Assembly (NCBI GenBank): GCA_965230065.1
Contig: OZ245942.1
Location: 6,014,001-6,078,000, forward strand
Source of the DNA: G965230065 sp965230065
GTDB lineage: Bacteria > Bacteroidota > Bacteroidia > Cytophagales > Cyclobacteriaceae
Direction of reading: 5' to 3'
DNA: 64,000 nt
Part shown: positions 26,367 through 34,626 of the stretch, piece by piece
Layout of the letters: every line of letters starts with the position of its first letter
Position numbering within the stretch: position 1 is the stretch's first letter
Notes under the pieces: generated by a model
Database searches by the model: none
Told to the model about the DNA's origin: nothing
What the model saw: the letters and a program-made list of their open reading frames with translations, nothing else
Made by a program: the position numbers and the translations under genes

Positions 26367-26744
26367 ATGAACACAATCGGCTTTTTTGAGATACAATCCT
26401 CTGATCCGCAACGGGAAATATCCTTTTACCAGGAACTTTTCGGATGGAAATTTACAAAGGAAGACAATGTGCCTATTGAATACTACCGGATTGATACAGA
26501 TACCATTTTTGGCGGGCTGTTAAAACGGCCCGCTGCTGTTCCACCTGCCGGGCAAGGCACCAATGCTTTTACTTGTTCCATCCAGGTTGAGGATTTCGAT
26601 AAAACAGAAAAGAAGATACTGGCTTTGGGTGGGGAAGTGGCCCTACCGAAGTTCGCTATTCCCGGCCGATGCTGGCAGGGTTATTTTCTTGACCCTGACA
26701 AAAATACTTTCGGGGTTTTTCAAGTGGACGAAAAAGCCAGGTAA
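26367..26744 (+). CDS. VOC family glyoxalase-like protein
   Basis: From the ATG at 26367 the protein has about 125 residues. It begins MNTIGFFEIQSSDPQREISFYQELFGWKF and ends GYFLDPDKNTFGVFQVDEKAR, the layout of single-domain VOC proteins closer to glyoxalase I/CFP30-like proteins than to PhnB. It follows the previous VOC gene by 11 bp. The reaction is unknown. Two in-frame codons upstream (TTG at 26361) are unlikely starts. Confidence 0.85.
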   Translation: MNTIGFFEIQSSDPQREISFYQELFGWKFTKEDNVPIEYYRIDTDTIFGGLLKRPAAVPPAGQGTNAFTCSIQVEDFDKTEKKILALGGEVALPKFAIPGRCWQGYFLDPDKNTFGVFQVDEKAR

Positions 26745-26780
26745 AAGAGGTGGCTTCTGATTGATTTGAAAAATAAATAG

Positions 26781-27035
26781 ATGGGATGTATGCAAAATAC
26801 AAAGTCTGAAACCGAAAACCTCACCGTAGAAGTATTCAAAACAAACATTGAAAGCATGACAGGGGCAGCGCTGTTAAAACGCACGCTGCTTCTGCATTAT
26901 CCGGATAGCCGCATCAATTTTGACCTCGAGGACTGTGATAACATCCTGAGGATAGAAGGAGAAAATATTGATATTGAAAAGGTGGAACGGCTTTCAAAAA
27001 TGCTGGGCTATACGGTATCAGAACTTCCTGATTAA
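26781..27035 (+). CDS. Small HMA-like ferredoxin-fold protein, unknown function
   Basis: This 84-residue protein contains VEVFKTNIESMTGAALLKRTLLLHYPDSRINFDLEDCDNILRI. The alternation of strand and helix with a conserved L-x-D-C-D segment looks like a heavy-metal-associated or ferredoxin-like fold, as seen in small Bacteroidota proteins, but it has no CXXC metal site. A start at 26790 (MQNTK) is also possible. It is followed directly by an AraC remnant, so it may have been a partner of that regulator. The function is unknown. Confidence 0.6.
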   Translation: MGCMQNTKSETENLTVEVFKTNIESMTGAALLKRTLLLHYPDSRINFDLEDCDNILRIEGENIDIEKVERLSKMLGYTVSELPD

Positions 27036-27432
27036 GCCCCAGGGTTATTACCAAAGCTGTCTCTTTGTGGAATTGCTTTATGAAGTACAGCCACAAACGA
27101 ACAATGGTATTTATCACGCCACAAAAAGTATTTTAGATGCGGGAGGACTCATTTCACTCCCCTCACTGCAAGAAGAATTAAAAGTTTCAGAAAGGACATT
27201 TCAACGACAGTTTCTACAGCATGTAGGCGTATCCCCCAGCCAGTTCAAAGGTATCATCCGCTTTCACATGGCACTCAACAGCCTGGAAAGCAATGACGAC
27301 AGTCTTTCGCAAATTGCTTACAAACATGGCTTCTCCGACCAGTCCCACTTTATCCGGGTATTCAAAGCTTTTACCGGAAAAACACCCACGGAGTACACAG
27401 CCGAGTTCAGGAACGGTAGGGGAAATAATTGA
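27022..27432 (+). pseudogene. AraC-type regulator lacking its N-terminal sensor domain
   Basis: The frame carries FLIKPQGYYQSCLFVELLYEV and then a complete AraC HTH pair (LSERTFQRQFLQHVGVSPSQFKG-like helix, then LSQIAYKHGFSDQSHFIRVFKAFTGKTPTEY). AraC relatives normally have 150 or more residues before this point. Here the frame has no ATG and runs back into the preceding small gene. It therefore looks like the C-terminal remnant of a regulator, perhaps still able to bind DNA if started internally. A frameshift against the upstream gene was considered but is not supported. Confidence 0.65.
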
Positions 27433-27478
27433 CCTTTTCATAAAACTATTTTTTTGAGCATAAAAATTAGCGATTTCA

Positions 27479-27496
27479 TGTCGGAATTTTTCTATT
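27479..27496 (+). promoter_or_regulatory. TGTCGGA-type motif upstream of doxX
   Basis: TGTCGGAATTTTTCTATT at 27479-27496 is a near match to the TGTCGGATT-N2-TTCTAT motif. It is followed 97 bp later by the tandem site F, so this gap carries both classes. Confidence 0.4.
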
Positions 27497-27592
27497 ACTC
27501 CTCCGCCGCATGCCCAAATTTTGCACTTGCACCCATACAATGGACGTGGGTTGTCACTAGCATTCCCTTACTTGCATTATGAAACATTAATC

Positions 27593-27630
27593 TGACGGAA
27601 AAAGCCCTCTATTATGTCGTTTTCGCACCG
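27593..27630. promoter_or_regulatory. Tandem motif, site F
   Basis: TGACGGAAAAAGCCC at 27593 and TGTCGTTTTCGCACCG at 27615 are 22 bp apart. It lies upstream of the DoxX gene at 27737; a 19-codon open frame (27665-27724) between them has no recognised family. Confidence 0.55.
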
Positions 27631-27736
27631 TGTAATTTAATTAAACGTTCCTCAATTTTGACACATGGAAAATCACAACCAAACACTAACCACTGCTCCC
27701 CCAAATCAATCACTAAAACTATAAAACCTAAGAAAT

Positions 27737-28120
27737 ATGAAATCAAAAATCCTGTTCGTACTAAGCCTGCTTTTTGGACTTATGTTTATCAACGCTGGCC
27801 TGAACAAATTTTTCAATTACATGCCTGTACCCGAAGATTTGCCTGAGCAGGCCATGACCATGTTCAACGCCTTCATGCAAATCGGTTGGCTAATGCCGCT
27901 GATTGCCGCGACAGAAATTGTGGGGGGCATTCTTTTTATCATCCCCCGCACCAGGGCACTGGCTGCCTTGATGCTAATGCCAGTTATGGTGGGCATTTTG
28001 TGTTCCCACTTTTATTTGGGTGAGGGTTTTCCCATCCCCCTGGCTATGACTGCTGTACTGGTCTGGGTAATTGTGGAAAATTGGGAGAAATATCTGCCCA
28101 TGATAAAAAAATATGAGTAA
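27737..28120 (+). CDS. DoxX family membrane protein
   Basis: This 127-residue protein has four hydrophobic segments (LFVLSLLFGLMFINAGLNKFF, then IGWLMPLIAATEIVGGILFII, ALAALMLMPVMVGILCSHFYL and IPLAMTAVLVWVIV), the DoxX layout, including the GLNKFF motif after the first helix. Members take part in quinone- or thiol-linked membrane redox processes; the partner here is unknown. It overlaps the next frame at its stop. The tandem site F precedes it. Confidence 0.85.
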   Translation: MKSKILFVLSLLFGLMFINAGLNKFFNYMPVPEDLPEQAMTMFNAFMQIGWLMPLIAATEIVGGILFIIPRTRALAALMLMPVMVGILCSHFYLGEGFPIPLAMTAVLVWVIVENWEKYLPMIKKYE

Positions 28121-28133
28121 AAGGAAAATCATT

Positions 28134-28511
28134 ATGGTTAAGATAAATATTCAGGAAGATTGTGGGAATGCGCCTAAGAAATTATTCTTGAAAGAATTTA
28201 TAGTTTCGATGGTTACCAATAAAAGCACTTTTGTTATTGACAATATTACTGATGACATCCAATGGTATGTTGTCGGTGGGCAAAGCGCTAGTGGAAAGCC
28301 AGATGTTCTATCTGAGCTCCGGCAGGCTCGTAACAATGGAGTGATTGAACTAACTATCAATACGATAGTTACCCATGGTTACGATGGTGTTGTTGACGGT
28401 TTGCTGAAGTTCCAAAATGGGAAGACAGTAGCTTTTTGTGATATATATCGATTCAGTTCGCCCAGAAACAATGCCCCAATAAAAACGATGAAAACCTATT
28501 CAATTACATAA
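28134..28511 (+). CDS. NTF2/SnoaL-like protein
   Basis: A protein of about 125 residues with the small alpha/beta cone pattern of NTF2-like proteins: an N-terminal helix pair (KKLFLKEFIVSMVTN), then ITDDIQWYVVGGQ and VDGLLKFQNGKTVAFCDIYRFSS. It resembles ketosteroid-isomerase-like proteins in length, but no catalytic residues can be assigned. An ATG at 28113 overlaps the doxX stop and would add seven residues; the start at 28134 was preferred. The substrate is unknown. Confidence 0.7.
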   Translation: MVKINIQEDCGNAPKKLFLKEFIVSMVTNKSTFVIDNITDDIQWYVVGGQSASGKPDVLSELRQARNNGVIELTINTIVTHGYDGVVDGLLKFQNGKTVAFCDIYRFSSPRNNAPIKTMKTYSIT

Positions 28512-28528
28512 ACGCTAAAATAACAGAA

Positions 28529-28783
28529 ATGACAACAACACCTGAACATGATGAAAGAATGGCAAAAATTATTTGACATAAGCTGTATGCCAGGATCGTG
28601 AGGTTTCAATCGGTTTTTGAACATCTGAAAAAGAACCATCATTCATTAACAGAGGTAGCATATGCTTGTGGTTATGCCGATCAATCGCATTTTATTCGTG
28701 ATTTTAAGGAGTTTTCGGGCTATAATCCAAAAGAATTCCTTCTGACTGACAGCACCGAAACCAGGAACTGGTCTTTGGGCTGA
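28529..28783 (+). pseudogene. Chimeric remnant: DUF2200 head fused to an AraC HTH tail
   Basis: The frame starts MTTTPEHDERMAKII, the opening of DUF2200 proteins, and reaches TGA at 28574-28576. Beyond that stop, in the same frame, it continues HKLYARIVRFQSVFEHLKK, then LTEVAYACGYADQSHFIRDFKEFSGYNPKEF, the C-terminal half of an AraC-type HTH. Two unrelated proteins are thus joined at a deletion junction with an in-frame stop between them. Neither half can give a full protein. Confidence 0.7.
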
Positions 28784-28784
28784 A

Positions 28785-28802
28785 TGTCGCATTTCTCCAA
28801 TT
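28785..28802 (+). promoter_or_regulatory. Weak TGTCG-type motif upstream of a VOC gene
   Basis: TGTCGCATTTCTCCAATT at 28785-28802, 38 bp from the next start, matches the second motif only loosely. Confidence 0.25.
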
Positions 28803-28840
28803 TTCGGTAAACAGAAATTTTCACCTTTGAAAAAAAAGTT

Positions 28841-29263
28841 ATGACAGCTACATCCATAATCCCATGCATTACCTATAAAAATGCGCTTGAAGCGATCGAT
28901 TGGCTCTGCGGGGCATTCGGTTTTGAGAAACACCAGGTTTATGTCGAAGATGACGGCATTGTATCCCATGCTGAGTTAAAGCTGGGAAGCACCATGATCA
29001 TGATCGGCTCACAGCAATTTGATAGCCCTTTTGGAAAACGCATCAGACACCCTGAGGATAACGAAGGTTTTGAAACGCAAAGCCCCTACGTGGTGATCGG
29101 TGATATTGATGAGCACTACGCGAGGGCAAAAAAGCATGGGGCAAAAATAGTCATGGAACTTGAAGAGAAGGAATACAGCGGAAAGAACTATTCCTGCTAC
29201 GATTTGGAGGGTCATCTCTGGAATTTCGGTACTTACGATCCCTGGAAAATTAAAACCGATTAA
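28841..29263 (+). CDS. VOC family glyoxalase-like protein
   Basis: This 140-residue protein begins MTATSIIPCITYKNALEAIDWLCGAFGFEKHQVY, an N-terminal VOC module of the glyoxalase/bleomycin-resistance branch, and ends YSCYDLEGHLWNFGTYDPW, with the usual C-terminal module. It is preceded by a weak TGTCG motif. It starts a run of four closely spaced genes (28841-30357) that may be one transcript. The substrate is unknown. Confidence 0.88.
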   Translation: MTATSIIPCITYKNALEAIDWLCGAFGFEKHQVYVEDDGIVSHAELKLGSTMIMIGSQQFDSPFGKRIRHPEDNEGFETQSPYVVIGDIDEHYARAKKHGAKIVMELEEKEYSGKNYSCYDLEGHLWNFGTYDPWKIKTD

Positions 29264-29272
29264 CTGAAACTT

Positions 29273-29593
29273 ATGGTTACCAATGAAGAATTCAGGGGAC
29301 TGGCACTGTCCTTTCAGGGAACAGAAGAAAATCCTCACTTTGACAGGCGGGCTTTCAAGGTTATCAAAAAACGGAACTTTGCTACCATCCACGAACCATC
29401 ACGCACAGCAAACCTCAAACTTCCCTTACCCGATCAATCGGTTTTCTGTGACTTTGGTGATGCTGTCTATCCCGTTCCCAACAAATGGGGCCAGCAGGGC
29501 TGGACGACTTTCGAACTGGAAAGGATTCCTAAAGCATTAATTACCGATGCATTGGAAACGGCTTACAAGGATGTATTAAAACCCAAAAAATAG
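29273..29593 (+). CDS. MmcQ/YjbR family protein
   Basis: This 106-residue protein has the YjbR/MmcQ layout: an N-terminal segment EFRGLALSFQGTEENPHFDRRAFKV, a central KRNFATIHEP and a C-terminal QGWTTFELERIPKALITDALETAYKDV. The fold resembles a CyaY-like domain with a possible DNA-binding role in the family; the precise function is not known. It starts 9 bp after the VOC gene and ends 4 bp before the next gene. Confidence 0.88.
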   Translation: MVTNEEFRGLALSFQGTEENPHFDRRAFKVIKKRNFATIHEPSRTANLKLPLPDQSVFCDFGDAVYPVPNKWGQQGWTTFELERIPKALITDALETAYKDVLKPKK

Positions 29594-29597
29594 AATC

Positions 29598-29975
29598 ATG
29601 GAAAAAGAAATCAGGCAAATAAGCCGGGATTGGGACCGGGCTATCCAGGAAAATGACATAGAAGGCATGGCAGCCTACATGGCCGATGACTGGGTACTAA
29701 TCGGTACAGAAGGAGGTATTACGCAGCGGGAAACTTTCTTGAATGCTGTCAGGTCAGGATCGCTCGTTCATACTCAAATGGAATTCGAGAACATCCGGGC
29801 AAAAGTGTATGGAGATACAGCGGTAATTACCAGCCGTGGCACAAGCAGCGGAACCTGGGAGGGTAACCCTTTCAATTTATATGAGTGGTCGTCAAGCACT
29901 TTCATCAGAAAGAACGAAAAATGGCTGTGTGTATTGACGATGCTTACGCCTGCCAATAGCACAAAAAATGATTGA
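29598..29975 (+). CDS. NTF2-like protein (DUF4440/SnoaL type)
   Basis: This 125-residue protein reads MEKEIRQISRDWDRAIQENDIEGMAAYMADDWVLIG at the N-terminus, with later FLNAVRSGSLVH and a closing segment RKNEKWLCVLTMLTP. This is the standard calcium/calmodulin-kinase-association-like or ketosteroid-isomerase-like cone. The substrate is unknown. The last codons overlap the start of the next gene (29968) by 8 bp, indicating translational coupling. Confidence 0.88.
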   Translation: MEKEIRQISRDWDRAIQENDIEGMAAYMADDWVLIGTEGGITQRETFLNAVRSGSLVHTQMEFENIRAKVYGDTAVITSRGTSSGTWEGNPFNLYEWSSSTFIRKNEKWLCVLTMLTPANSTKND

Positions 29976-30357
29976 AATAGTTCCTATCGGCCTGGTTCAG
30001 TCTGTACTGAAAAAGGAGGAAGATTGTCCTCTGCAAGAACATGAAGGTGCACCCGAAGCAATTATCGAACTATTTGAAGGCTATGCAACTGCGGCAGAAC
30101 ATATTAAGCCTGGTGCTGAAATCATTCTATTGACCTGGTTGGATAAAGCCAATAGAAGGGTACTAAAGACAAAGCCACGAAACGATCCCAATGGGGTACT
30201 TACCGGGGTTTTTTCAACCCGTTCACCCGATCGTCCAAACCCTATTGGGATTCATTATACCAGAGTAATATCAATCCAAACTCGTAAAATAAAAGTATCA
30301 GCCCTTGAGGTAATAGATCAAACCCCGGTAATTGATATTAAACCGCAAATTTTCTGA
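29968..30357 (+). CDS. TrmO/TsaA-like tRNA methyltransferase
   Basis: This 129-residue protein starts MIEIVPIGLVQSVLKKEED and contains FSTRSPDRPNPIGIHYTRVIS, the TsaA/TrmO signature. TrmO methylates t6A at position 37 of certain tRNAs using SAM. Here the length is that of a single N-terminal domain, shorter than E. coli TrmO, as in many compact homologs. The role in this island is unclear. It overlaps the preceding gene. Confidence 0.85.
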   Translation: MIEIVPIGLVQSVLKKEEDCPLQEHEGAPEAIIELFEGYATAAEHIKPGAEIILLTWLDKANRRVLKTKPRNDPNGVLTGVFSTRSPDRPNPIGIHYTRVISIQTRKIKVSALEVIDQTPVIDIKPQIF

Positions 30358-30391
30358 TTGCATGTACCTGAACATTAATTTTATTTGTCCT

Positions 30392-30490
30392 TTACCAAAC
30401 CACTTCCTCCTTATTGTATTTGATGCTGTATTCCAATGGTGTTATGCCCGTAATCTTTCTAAACACTTCACAGAAAGCCTTTACATCTGA
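30392..30490 (-). pseudogene. 3' remnant of a GlxA-like AraC regulator
   Basis: In the gap after the TrmO-like gene the minus strand reads DVKAFCEVFRKITGITPLEY, ending at TAA (30392-30394). This matches the last 40 residues of the GlxA-like gene at 22564-23535 (DTKAFRTVFKKITGLTPIEY). No further part of the domain is present, so it is the tail of a lost regulator. The 30358-30638 gap holds nothing else. Confidence 0.75.
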
Positions 30491-30638
30491 TTGGCAAAAT
30501 GCAAATACTGTAATAACTCATCTCTAATGCTACTGTAAACATTTGTCCAACTAGAATCATGTTTTTTAAGCCGAATTTTCATGACGTGTCTGATTACAAT
30601 TGCAGTTATTGCTTGTATACAAAGTTTGCTGTTACCCT

Positions 30639-31430
30639 CTATATGGTTTTCCCGGGTCCAATCCCTTTTTTTATCGCCAATTCTACCGGACAATAATTAT
30701 TATCTTTCCGTTGAAGATTAAATTCCCTCTTCATTAGTAACGGAGGTTGTGCCATAAATTTAGGTTCTTTTCCGCGATGGGCCTGTGCAGCATGTACAAT
30801 AAACGGATGACAAAAATAAACTGTTCCTGCCCTACCGGTAGCCAACACTTCCTTTCTGTTTTTTGATACATCAAGCTCTTGAGCCAACTCCATAAATGAT
30901 AAACCGTCCACACCTTTATCTTTTAATATGCTGGCCACATCAAGATGCGAACCTGACCTGATCCGGGTAGGCGCATCATTTTCACCAACATCCGAAAAAA
31001 GAAACAACATCAGCAGGGCCCGGCCCTTGGAATTAAAATTTGCCCTCCATTCAAAATAGTTGGTAGCATCTTTACCAGGAAAGCTTACATCCACATGCCA
31101 TCCTGTATCATTGGGTTCATGATCACTGGGAAAACGAATGGGAAATGAGCCAAGCGTCATCCGGGGTAGCCAGTTTCCTTTCCCTACCAGTTGATCAAAA
31201 GCAGTATGAAGTACGGCTGTATTAGCTGCATTTTTAAATGGCCCAAGCCCCAGCTCTCCTATTCTGATTACGGGCTGGGTCCAGGTAGCAGGATCATTGG
31301 GGTCGCATTGAGTAGCTTTCCATAGTATATTGCGACAAGCTTCTGCCAAACTGGAAGGAAATGCGTTGCCCACTTTGACAAAACCCTCATTAATAAATTG
31401 TTCTATTTGCGTTTTACTAAGTTTATCCAT
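30639..31430 (-). CDS. Phytanoyl-CoA dioxygenase family protein
   Basis: This 263-residue protein has the PhyH iron(II)/2-oxoglutarate oxygenase layout. FINEGFVKVGNAFPSSLAEACR opens the N-terminus, DTGWHVDVSFPG supplies the H-x-D pair of the facial triad, and AGTVYFCHPFIVHAAQAHRG supplies the distal histidine and a probable 2-oxoglutarate-binding arginine. The substrate is unknown. It is a lone minus-strand gene with the TGTCGGA-type motif about 70-90 bp upstream. Confidence 0.87.
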   Translation of the reverse strand: MDKLSKTQIEQFINEGFVKVGNAFPSSLAEACRNILWKATQCDPNDPATWTQPVIRIGELGLGPFKNAANTAVLHTAFDQLVGKGNWLPRMTLGSFPIRFPSDHEPNDTGWHVDVSFPGKDATNYFEWRANFNSKGRALLMLFLFSDVGENDAPTRIRSGSHLDVASILKDKGVDGLSFMELAQELDVSKNRKEVLATGRAGTVYFCHPFIVHAAQAHRGKEPKFMAQPPLLMKREFNLQRKDNNYCPVELAIKKGIGPGKTI

Positions 31431-31501
31431 TTGAAAGGTCTAGTTATAGCCCCACCTCGATTTTTTTAATATCACAAAATTCAGCACGCTGTTTAAAAAT
31501 A

Positions 31502-31519
31502 ACTTGTACGATTCCGACA
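31502..31519 (-). promoter_or_regulatory. TGTCGGA-type motif upstream of the dioxygenase
   Basis: On the minus strand, TGTCGGAATCGTACAAGT lies about 70-90 bp upstream of the PhyH-like start. It matches the conserved first half of the second motif but not the TTCTAT half. Confidence 0.3.
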
Positions 31520-31560
31520 TGGGCTTAACAACAAAAATCTGTATAAAATCTTTTTCCAAA

Positions 31561-32472
31561 CTATTTGGACCAAGAATTAATAAGTTCAAAAATCCCTTCA
31601 ATCATATCCTGATGATCAGATGCATGTAACTCATGCCCGGTTCCTTCCAGGGTCAAAAGGGTAGAATTTTCAAGCTCACGATTCAACACTTTTGCATGCC
31701 CGTAAGGCCATATCTTATCTTCAGTGCCATGAATAACCAAAACCGGATGTTTTATCTGTTTGTACTTGTCAAAATATTCCTCTCCCCCCTGCAAGGTGGC
31801 GTGGTTGAACATACTAATGTAGTTGTTTGCCCTTCGGTAATCTTTTCGGATCATTTCTTCAGCCTGCTTTTCGTCAAGGCTTTTATTTCCACTCATCAGC
31901 CGGGCGCCTTCCAGCATATAACTGACCACAGCATCTTCGTTTGACCAATCCACATTGTCAGCCCTGGATTGAAATTCAATAACGCTTTTGTCCATTTCCG
32001 GTATTTCCGGGTCAGACATGCCCCAGGGTCCGGTGGCAAACAAGGTAAGTGTAGCTACCTGTTCAGGGTATTTCAGGACAGCAATCTGGCTGATCAATCC
32101 TCCTAAAGAAACTCCAACTAAGTGCGCCTTATCAATACCATAGCTATCTAAAACCCCAATAGCATCATCTACCATATCATCTATGGAATAAGGGGCTGTG
32201 CCTCTGGGGTAAGAGGTTGACAGGCCTGTATCCCGGTTATCATACCGGATCACAAAGAAGCCTTTATCTGCCAGTTTTTTACAAAAATTCTCCTCCCAAA
32301 ATAACATGGACACAGTAGCCCCGGCGATTAAAAGGATAGCGGGATCGCCAGGATGGCCATAGCTTTCCGTAAAAATTTCTACATGGTTTAACTTTACAAT
32401 TTTCTCATTCATTGGTTTGTTACAATTTGTGAATACCATACATAACAGGTATAAAAGAACTGAATTCTTCAT
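31561..32472 (-). CDS. Lipoprotein alpha/beta hydrolase
   Basis: This 303-residue protein has a lipoprotein signal, MKNSVLLYLLCMVFTNC, with the cysteine at residue 17 as the lipidation site, followed by the hydrolase. The fold shows AILLIAGATVSM, FFVIRYDNRDTGLST, the nucleophile elbow LVGVSLGGLISQIA, an acid in IHGTEDKIWPYGHA and a histidine in GTGHELHASD. It is a membrane-anchored hydrolase of unknown substrate. A TGTCG-like sequence (minus strand near 32547) precedes it but is weak. Confidence 0.88.
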   Translation of the reverse strand: MKNSVLLYLLCMVFTNCNKPMNEKIVKLNHVEIFTESYGHPGDPAILLIAGATVSMLFWEENFCKKLADKGFFVIRYDNRDTGLSTSYPRGTAPYSIDDMVDDAIGVLDSYGIDKAHLVGVSLGGLISQIAVLKYPEQVATLTLFATGPWGMSDPEIPEMDKSVIEFQSRADNVDWSNEDAVVSYMLEGARLMSGNKSLDEKQAEEMIRKDYRRANNYISMFNHATLQGGEEYFDKYKQIKHPVLVIHGTEDKIWPYGHAKVLNRELENSTLLTLEGTGHELHASDHQDMIEGIFELINSWSK

Positions 32473-32549
32473 TGGGTTATCATAGCCATTGTGTTCAGGC
32501 GCAAAACTATGATCGTTCTATAAGGCAAAATTGTAAATTTTCGACATGG

Positions 32550-33368
32550 CTATGATTTTCTGAAAATTGATAAATCTTCTGAGAAATATCTTTTAGGGTT
32601 CAGGCCCGTAAACTGTTTGAATTCTTTAATAAAGTGGGATTGGTCTGCATATCCCAGGTCATAGGAGAGCTTTGTAAATGAAGTTGCAACCTGAAAAGCC
32701 TGGACTAAGCAGGATTCAAACCGTACAATGCGGGAAAATTTCTTGGCACTGAAACCCGTTAAGTCTTTAAAAATTCTTTCAAATTGCCGCTGCGAAATGG
32801 AATAGGAAGAAACAAGTTCATCTATCCGAACCTCGCCTCTTTTTTCAAGGATGGTTTGAATGCTGGAAGTTAACAACTGTTTATTACAAGAAAGTTTGAC
32901 TACTTTAGTTTCCAGGAAGTCACATAGAATGCTGATTCTCTGTTCATTATTGGATGCAGTCATTATTTTGTCTTCCAGCGTTTTTCCTTCGTACCCTAAT
33001 ACTTCAGATATTTCCAGTTTAGTATTAACCATTTCGATTGCAGATAGTCCGAACAACGTTGGAAGGGACTGAGGATAAAAATGTACTCCAATCACACCAA
33101 CATTTCCGAAACCTGCTATTTTATCATATTGATCCGTCTGCCCTTGAAACCCGCTTCTAAATAGTTCTGTGCCACTCTTCTGGTCATTTTTGAAAGACAT
33201 TCCTTTTTCATACTGAAATGCCAGCTTTGGAAAAACAGAGGCAGAAGTAAGTTGCTGGTACTTGTTTACTTCCGAAAAACAGCCCTCAAATATCCAGAAA
33301 AATTGAACCCACTCTTTGAGATGATTGGGAGGCGATATTCTTTGATAAGAGATCATCAGATTATTCAT
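32550..33368 (-). CDS. AraC family transcriptional regulator (DUF6597-like N-terminus)
   Basis: From MNNLMISYQR the protein has 272 residues. The N-terminal part (QRISPPNHLKEWVQFFWIFEG, then SVFPKLAFQYE, IGVHFYPQSLPTLFG) matches the DUF6597-type sensor of Bacteroidota AraC regulators. The C-terminal HTH pair is complete (ISQRQFERIFKDLTGFSAKKF, then LSYDLGYADQSHFIKEFKQFTGLNPKRYF). An upstream frame extension to 33392 is not needed. It may control the TGTCGGATT-class sites; this is an inference. It probably shares the upstream region with the AraC remnant at 33361. Confidence 0.88.
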   Translation of the reverse strand: MNNLMISYQRISPPNHLKEWVQFFWIFEGCFSEVNKYQQLTSASVFPKLAFQYEKGMSFKNDQKSGTELFRSGFQGQTDQYDKIAGFGNVGVIGVHFYPQSLPTLFGLSAIEMVNTKLEISEVLGYEGKTLEDKIMTASNNEQRISILCDFLETKVVKLSCNKQLLTSSIQTILEKRGEVRIDELVSSYSISQRQFERIFKDLTGFSAKKFSRIVRFESCLVQAFQVATSFTKLSYDLGYADQSHFIKEFKQFTGLNPKRYFSEDLSIFRKS

Positions 33369-33633
33369 TTTTGTAATTGTTATCCATCTCAATCAGGAAC
33401 AAAGAAAACTCAAAAAAGATGGCAGCTAACCACTTAAGATATTCTGATTTCGGTAAGTGGTGGGCGTTTTTCCTGTCCAGGTAATATATGACCAGATTTT
33501 TTCTTACTTCTTCTACAATTTCAAGAAAAGTAACACCCTCTTCTTTCAACCTGCGCTGAAAGCTTCGGGAACTCATGTTGAAGTTGGTAGCTACTGCCTC
33601 TAATGAATGTATACAAAGGTAGGAGTTAGCCAT
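33361..33633 (-). pseudogene. AraC HTH fragment, decayed
   Basis: The minus strand reads LEAVATNFNMSSRSFQRRLKEEGVTFLEIVEEVRKNLVIYYLD, the first helix-turn-helix of an AraC-type regulator in the branch that continues with a second HTH. After this the frame is unrelated (HHLPKSEYLKWLAAIFFEF) and the second HTH is missing. The N-terminal sensor is also absent. It overlaps the start of the intact AraC gene by 8 bp. It is best read as a truncated copy. Confidence 0.6.
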
Positions 33634-33700
33634 CAGATAGTTGTATATTTTGTTCTGAAAAGTAGGCTCTATTGGTGAGGGATGGGCTTTTGGGGATTGA

Positions 33701-33718
33701 TGTCGGATTTATTCTATA
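33701..33718 (+). promoter_or_regulatory. TGTCGGATT-N2-TTCTATA motif upstream of an oxidoreductase
   Basis: TGTCGGATTTATTCTATA at 33701-33718, then CCTGC, is almost the same as the copy at 24333. It lies about 40 bp from the ATG at 33760. Confidence 0.5.
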
Positions 33719-33759
33719 CCTGCTAACACTTAGCGGATAGATTTACCGGAAAAAAACTT

Positions 33760-34386
33760 ATGAAAATAGTAATTTTCGGTGCCACAGGCACTGTAGGCAG
33801 ACAGGTTGTTATTCAGGCCCTGGGGCTTGACCATGAGGTCACGGCTTTTGTCCGTACTGATAAGAACAGCCTTGGGGAACTACAACATGACAATCTCCAC
33901 ATTTTTAAAGGGGATGTATTCAATCAGGCTTCAGTAAAAGAAGCGATCAAAGGCCAGGATGCCGTGATATGCGCATTGGGAGCCGGTAAAAAGGGGGGTG
34001 TAAGGGCTCCGGGCACCAAGAATATCATCGATGCGATGGAAGAACTGGGGGTGAAACGGTTCATCTGCCAGACCACTTTGGGAGCGGGCGATAGCCGGGC
34101 CAACCTCAACTTTCTTTGGAAGCACATTATGTTTGGCTGGCTGCTGAAGGAGGCTTATAAAGACCATCAGTTACAGGAAGAGCTTGTAAAGCGCTCAAAC
34201 CTCGATTGGACCATCATACGTCCGGGGGCCTTTACAGACGGACCGGCCACCGGAAAGTTCAAACATGGGTTTTCAAGTTCTGAAAAGACCAAACTCAAAA
34301 TCAGCCGGGCCGATGTGGCCATGTTTCTTTTGATGCAATTGGAATCAGAGCAGTATATTCGAAAAACACCCGCATTGTCCTATTAG
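33760..34386 (+). CDS. NAD(P)-binding NmrA/SDR-like protein
   Basis: This 208-residue protein begins MKIVIFGATGTVGRQVVIQAL, with the G-x-x-G-x-x-G Rossmann motif, followed by VKEAIKGQDAVICALGAG, VKRFICQTTLGAGDSRAN and LDWTIIRPGAFTDGPATGK. This is the atypical-SDR pattern of NmrA/YwnB-like proteins, which usually sense or reduce with NADP(H). The catalytic YxxxK of classical SDRs is not evident. It is preceded by the TGTCGGATT motif, and its function here is unknown. Confidence 0.88.
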   Translation: MKIVIFGATGTVGRQVVIQALGLDHEVTAFVRTDKNSLGELQHDNLHIFKGDVFNQASVKEAIKGQDAVICALGAGKKGGVRAPGTKNIIDAMEELGVKRFICQTTLGAGDSRANLNFLWKHIMFGWLLKEAYKDHQLQEELVKRSNLDWTIIRPGAFTDGPATGKFKHGFSSSEKTKLKISRADVAMFLLMQLESEQYIRKTPALSY

Positions 34387-34387
34387 T

Positions 34388-34609
34388 TATGACCTTGAAT
34401 ATCTCATTGGGGTATTTCTGGTTACCGGTATGGGAAGTGTTCCGCTCAATAAATCATTGGCAAAAGTCAATCTATAACTGACTTCCCCTGACGATTTAAA
34501 ACAATATCGCACAGCATTTGAAGCCCCGTTGAACAAATTCAATATGGTTCGCACGATTGCCAATGTGATAACACTGGTGCTGGTATTAATTGCCACCATG
34601 AAAATATAA
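34388..34609 (+). pseudogene. DUF1772-like membrane protein remnant with internal stop
   Basis: The sequence after the oxidoreductase reads DLEYLIGVFLVTGMGSVPLNKSLAKVNL, then TAA at 34475-34477. It continues in the same frame as LTSPDDLKQYRTAFEAPLNKF and NMVRTIANVITLVLVLIAT to a stop at 34607-34609. The order (a NVPLN-like motif, then W/N..R T at the end) matches the C-terminal half of DUF1772/anthrone-oxygenase-like proteins. The N-terminal membrane helices are lost and an in-frame stop interrupts the rest. Confidence 0.6.
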
Positions 34610-34626
34610 CTCCAAACCACCTGAAT

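Noticed and set aside
30481..30693. Minus-strand open frame of 70 codons beyond the dioxygenase stop
   Set aside because: It overlaps the dioxygenase 3' end out of frame and has no family resemblance.
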